A stretch of 64,000 nt of DNA, from contig NW_026908060.1 of NCBI RefSeq assembly GCF_033978785.1, positions 46,548-110,547 of the forward strand, written 5' to 3'. The notes under the pieces were generated by a model that did no database searches, was not told where the DNA came from, and saw nothing but the letters and a program-made list of their open reading frames with translations. This stretch comes from Entelurus aequoreus. Its lineage: Eukaryota > Chordata > Actinopteri > Syngnathiformes > Syngnathidae. Positions within the stretch are counted from its first letter, which is position 1. Every line of letters starts with the position of its first letter. This document shows, piece by piece, positions 60,063-64,000 of the stretch. A program made the position numbers and the translations under genes.

Positions 60063-62120
60063 CTAAGTGTCCGATCGAGAGAAGGAAAAAGAGGTGATTT
60101 TTAGCCTCTCTCGATTTTGTACTTAGAAAAAATCCAAATTTTTTTTTTTTTTTTCTGTTTTTTTTCTAAGTGTCTGATCGAGAGAAGGAAAAAGAGGTGA
60201 TTTTTAGCCTCTCTCGATTTTGTACTTAGAAAAAATCCAAATTTTTTTTTTTTTTTTTTTCCGTTTTTTTTCTAAGTGTCCGATCGAGAGAAGGAAAAAG
60301 AGGTGATTTTTAGCCTCTCTCGATTTTGTACTTAGAAAAAATCCAAATTTTTTTTTTTTTTTTTTCCGTTTTTTTTCCAAGTGTCTGATCGAGAGAAGGA
60401 AAAAGAGGTGATTTTTAGCCTCTCTCGATTTTGTACTTAGAAAAAATCCAATTTTTTTTTTTTTTTTTCTGTTTTTTTTCTAAGTGTCTGATCGAGAGAA
60501 GGAAAAAGAGGTGATTTTTAGCCTCTCTCGATTTTGTACTTAGAAAAAATCCAAATTTTTTTTTTTTTTTTTTCCGTTTTTTTTCTAAGTGTCTGATCGA
60601 GAGAAGGAAAAAGAGGTGATTTTTAGCCTCTCTCGATTTTGTACTTAGAAAAAATCCAAATTTTTTTTTTTTTTTTTTTTTTTTTCTAAGTGTCCGATCG
60701 AGAGAAGGAAAAAGAGGTGATTTTTAGCCTCTCTCGATTTTGTACTTAGAAAAAATCCAAATTTTTTTTTTTTTTTTTTTTCTAAGTGTCTGATCGAGAG
60801 AAGGAAAAAGAGGTGATTTTTAGCCTCTCTCGATTTTGTACTTAGAAAAAATCCAATTTTTTTTTTTTTTTTTTCCGTTTTTTTTCTAAGTGTCTGATCG
60901 AGAGAAGGAAAAAGAGGTGATTTTTAGCCTCTCTCGATTTTGTACTTAGAAAAAATCCAATTTTTTTTTTTTTTTTTTTTTTTTCTAAGTGTCCGATCGA
61001 GAGAAGGAAAAAGAGGTGATTTTTAGCCTCTCTCGATTTTGTACTTAGAAAAAATCCAAATTTTTTTTTTTTTTTTTTCCGTTTTTTTTCTAAGTGTCTG
61101 ATCGAGAGAAGGAAAAAGAGGTGATTTTTAGCCTCTCTCGATTTTGTACTTAGAAAAAATCCAAATTTTTTTTTTTTTTTTTTTTTTTTCTAAGTGTCCG
61201 ATCGAGAGAAGGAAAAAGAGGTGATTTTTAGCCTCTCTCGATTTTGTACTTAGAAAAAATCCAATTTTTTTTTTTTTTTTTCAGTTTTTTTTTTGTAAGT
61301 GTCTGATCGAGAGAAGGAAAAAGAGGTGATTTTTAGCCTCTCTCGATTTTGTACTTAGAAAAAATGCAAATTTTTTTTTTTTTTTTTTTTTTTTTTCCAA
61401 ATGTCCGATCGAGAGAAGGAAAAAGAGGTGATTTTTAGCCTCTCTCGATTTTGTACTTAGAAAAAATCCAATTTTTTTTTTTTTTTTTTTTTTTTCTAAG
61501 TGTCCGATCGAGAGAAGGAAAAAGAGGTGATTTTTAGCCTCTCTCGATTTTGTACTTAGAAAAAATCCAATTTTTTTTTTTTTTTTTTCCGTTTTTTTTC
61601 TAAGTGTCTGATCGAGAGAAGGAAAAAGAGGTGATTTTTAGCCTCTCTCGATTTTGTACTAAGAAAAAATCCAAATTTTTTTTTTCTTTTTTTTTTTTTT
61701 TTTTCTAAGTGTCCGATCGAGAGAAGGAAAAAGAGGTGATTTTTAGCCTCTCTCGATTTTGTACTTAGAAAAAATCCAAATTTTAATTTTTTTTTTTCCG
61801 TTTTTTTTCTAAGTGTCTGATCGAGAGAAGGAAAAAGAGGTGATTTTTAGCCTCTCTCGATTTTGTACTTAGAAAAAATCCAAATTTATTATTTTTTTTT
61901 TCTAAGTGTCCGATCGAGAGAAGGAAAAAGAGGTGATTTTTAGCCTCTCTCGATTTTGTACTTAGAAAAAATCCAATTTTTTTTTTTTTTTTTTTTTTTT
62001 TCTAAGTGTCCGATCGAGAGAAGGAAAAAGAGGTGATTTTTAGCCTCTCTCGATTTTGTACTTAGAAAAAATCCAAATTTTTTTTTTTTTTTTTTCCGTT
62101 TTTTTTCTAAGTGTCTGATC
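58211..62120 (+). repeat. 3.91-kb duplication, copy 2
   Basis: Partners lie at 58313, 58773, 58984, 59649 and 59781. In the later part the spacing falls to about 3.81 kb. For example, GTAAGTG-type tracts lie near 57480 and 61294, and TACTAAG at about 57846 and 61659. One monomer therefore differs in number between copies. A TTATTATTATTATT tract near 59214 expands the shorter one near 55302. Confidence 0.8.
60261..60300 (+). repeat. Recombinant-type monomer junction (CCG-T8 with GTCCG)
   Basis: Here a CCG-interrupted tract is followed by GTCCGATCG. In nearly all other places CCG or CTG tracts precede GTCTGATCG, and GTCCGATCG follows a pure T tract. This could be a crossover between subtypes or a back-mutation. 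Confidence 0.7.
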
Positions 62121-62339
62121 GAGAGAAGGAAAAAGAGGTGATTTTTAGCCTCTCTTGATTTTGTACTTAGAAAAAATCCAAATTTTTTTTTTTTTTTTTT
62201 CCGTTTTTTTTCTAAGTGTCTGATCGAGAGAAGGAAAAAGAGGTGATTTTTAGCCTCTCTCGATTTTGTACTTAGAAAAAATCCAAATTTTTTTTTTTTT
62301 TTTTTTTTTTTCTAAGTGTCCGATCGAGAGAAGGAAAAA

Positions 62340-62489
62340 GAGGTGATTTTTAGCCTCTCTCGATTTTGTACTTAGAAAATATCCAAATTTTTTTTTTTTT
62401 TTTTTCCGTTTTTTTTTCTAAGTGTCTGATCGAGAGAAGGAAAAATAGGTGATTTTTAGCCTCTCTCGATTTTGTACTTAGAAAAAATC

Positions 62490-62521
<32 letters not shown>

Positions 62522-63414
62522 CTAAGTGTCCGATCGAGAGAAGGAAAAAGAGGTGATTTTTAGCCTCTCTCGATTTTGTACTTAGAAAAAATCCAAATGT
62601 TTTTTTTTTTTTTCTGTTTTTTTTCTAAGTGTCTGATCGAGAGAAGGAAAAAGAGGTGATTTTTAGCCTCTCTCGATTTTGTACTTAGAAAAAATCCAAA
62701 TTTTTTTTTTTTTTTTTTCCGTTTTTTTTCTAAGTGTCTGATCGAGAGAAGGAAAAAGAGGTGATTTTTAGCCTCTCTCGATTTTGTACTTAGAAAAAAT
62801 CCAAATTTTTTTTTTATTTTTTATTTTTTTTCTAAGTGTCCGATCGAGAGAAGGAAAAAGAGGTGATTTTTAGCCTCTCTCGATTTTGTACTTAGAAAAA
62901 ATCCAAATTTTTTATTTTTTTTTTTTTTTTTCTAAGTGTCCGATCGAGAGAAGGAAAAAGAGGTGATTTTTAGCCTCTCTCGATTTTGTACTTAGAAAAA
63001 ATCCAAATTTTTTTTTTTTTTTTTTTTTTTTTCTAAGTGTCTGATCGAGAGAAGGAAAAAGAGGTGATTTTTAGCCTCTCTCGATTTTGTACTTAGAAAA
63101 AATCCACATTTTTTTTTTTTTTTTTTCCGTTTTTTTTTCTAAGTGTCTGATCGAGAGAAGGAAAAAGAGGTGATTTTTAGCCTCTCTCGATTTTGTACTT
63201 AGAAAAAATCCAATTTTTTTTTTTTTTTTTTTTTTTTTCTAAGTGTCCGATCGAGAGAAGGAAAAAGAGGTGATTTTTAGCCTCTCTCGATTTTGTACTT
63301 AGAAAAAATCCAAATGTTTTTTTTTTTTTTTCCGTTTTTTTTCTAAGTGTCTGATCGAGAGAAGGAAAAAGAGGTGATTTTTAGCCTCTCTCGATTTTGT
63401 ACTTAGAAAAAATC

Positions 63415-63468
<54 letters not shown>

Positions 63469-64000
63469 TGTCCGATCGAGAGAAGGAAAAAGAGGTGATT
63501 TTTAGCCTCTCTCGATTTTGTACTTAGAAAAAATCCAAATTTTTTTTTTTTTTTTTCTGCTTTTTTTCTAAGTGTCTTATCGAGAGAAGGAAAAAGAGGT
63601 GATTTTTAGCCTCTCTCGATTTTGTACTTAGCAAATTTTTGTTTTTTTTTTTCCGTTTTTTTTCTAAGTGTCTGTCGAGAGAAGGAAAAAGAGGTGATTT
63701 TTAGCCCTCTCTCGATTTTTGTACTTAGAAAAAATCCAAATTTTTTTTTTTTTTTTTCCGTTTTTTTTTCTAAGTGTCTGATCGAGAGAAGGAAAAAGAG
63801 GTGATTTTTAGCCTCTCTCGATTTTGTACTTAGAAAAAATGCAAATTTTTTTTTTTTTTTTTTTTTTTTTCTAAGTGTCCGATCGAGAGAAGGAAAAAGA
63901 GGTGATTTTTAGCCTCTCTCGATTTTGTACTTAGAAAAAATCCAATTTTTTTTTTTTTTTTTTTTTTTTCTAAGTGTCCGATCGAGAGAAGGAAAAAGAG
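62340..64000 (+). repeat. Further partial copy of the 4.1-kb unit at window end
   Basis: AAATAGG (T at 62446), TCTTATCGAG (63575), GTCTGTCGAG (63670) and ATGCAAA (63839) repeat the order seen at 53198, 54301, 54405 and 54571, at spacings of 9.25-9.27 kb. The CCAAATGTTTT variant near 62595 also fits. Monomers from 63.4 kb on are unusually irregular. The copy runs off the window edge. Confidence 0.78.
63419..63465 (+). repeat. Longest T homopolymer in the window (47 T)
   Basis: Forty-seven consecutive T, followed by AAGTGTCCG, so the usual C of CTAAG is missing or replaced by T. Typical tracts are 15-30 T. The length of such a run is also the feature most prone to sequencing error. Confidence 0.85.

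Larger units (their letters stand above)
24344..64000 (+). repeat. Satellite array, right part (~100-bp monomers)
   Basis: This is the same satellite in the same orientation as 1-22910, continuing to the window edge. I see no gene, RNA gene or second transposon. Variation is of the same kinds: T-tract length, A or AT interruptions in the tract (TTTATTTATT, TTATTATTATT), shortened GATTTAGCC, AAGTGG, AAATAGG, TACTAAG, and ATGCAAA for ATCCAAA. These variants are reused as landmarks for the duplications listed separately. Open frames such as those around 25619-25999, 38092-38439 and 45930-46172 are repetitive Lys/Phe readings of the monomer. Confidence 0.97.

Noticed and set aside
1..64000. Whole array as an assembly or sequencing artefact
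   Set aside because: Ordered private mutations shared at constant spacings, copy-specific changes and a clean LINE insertion with target duplication are hard to create artificially. Exact T-tract lengths and copy numbers, however, remain uncertain.

Overview
The window is almost entirely a tandem satellite array, interrupted once by a retrotransposon insertion. About 62.6 kb of the 64 kb is a head-to-tail repeat with a period of about 100 bp, on the order of 600 monomers. All the monomers I read are in the same orientation, and I saw no inverted copy. Each monomer has a conserved, imperfectly palindromic core of about 64 bp (CTAAGTGTC...GTACTTAG). This is followed by AAAAAATCCAA(A) and then a long T tract, which is either pure or interrupted by CCG or CTG. 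Apart from the retrotransposon there is no convincing gene, RNA gene, CRISPR array or promoter. The other open frames are Lys/Phe-rich readings of the poly(A)/poly(T) satellite.

The single non-satellite segment is 22921-24334, the 3' portion of a non-LTR (LINE) retrotransposon. It keeps an uninterrupted reverse-transcriptase frame of about 462 codons with the catalytic aspartates, then a 25-bp 3' end with a (GATG)n tail. It is flanked by a 9-10 bp target-site duplication inside a satellite T tract. This protein type with a GATGGATG tail is, from general knowledge, very common in teleost fish genomes. A teleost is therefore the likely source, probably from a heterochromatic or centromere-like block. 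The species and the chromosomal position cannot be read from the window.

Layout: 1-5.77 kb is satellite. 5.77-14.04 kb and 14.04-22.3 kb are two copies of an 8.27-kb tandem duplication, shown by shared private mutations. 22.3-22.91 kb is satellite whose paralogue lies at 0.43-1.0 kb. The LINE occupies 22.92-24.33 kb. 24.34-38.1 kb is satellite with a 1.03-kb duplication at 30.2-32.2 kb and a related copy 1.76 kb further on. 38.1-43.8 and 43.8 to about 47 kb are copies offset by 5.67 kb. 47.1-51.2 and 51.2-55.3 kb are copies offset by 4.10 kb. 54.3-58.2 and 58.2-62.1 kb are copies offset by 3.91 kb. 62.3-64.0 kb is a further partial copy of the 53.1-54.7 kb material and ends with the most irregular monomers in the window.

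No genes act together here. The biology is array evolution: monomer subtypes that differ mainly at CpG sites, a local trimeric order of about 310 bp, nested segmental duplications of 1-8 kb, and one retrotransposon that landed after its host cassette had already been amplified. All positions and spacings were read by eye; landmark positions should be good to a few bases, and block boundaries to about 100-200 bp.
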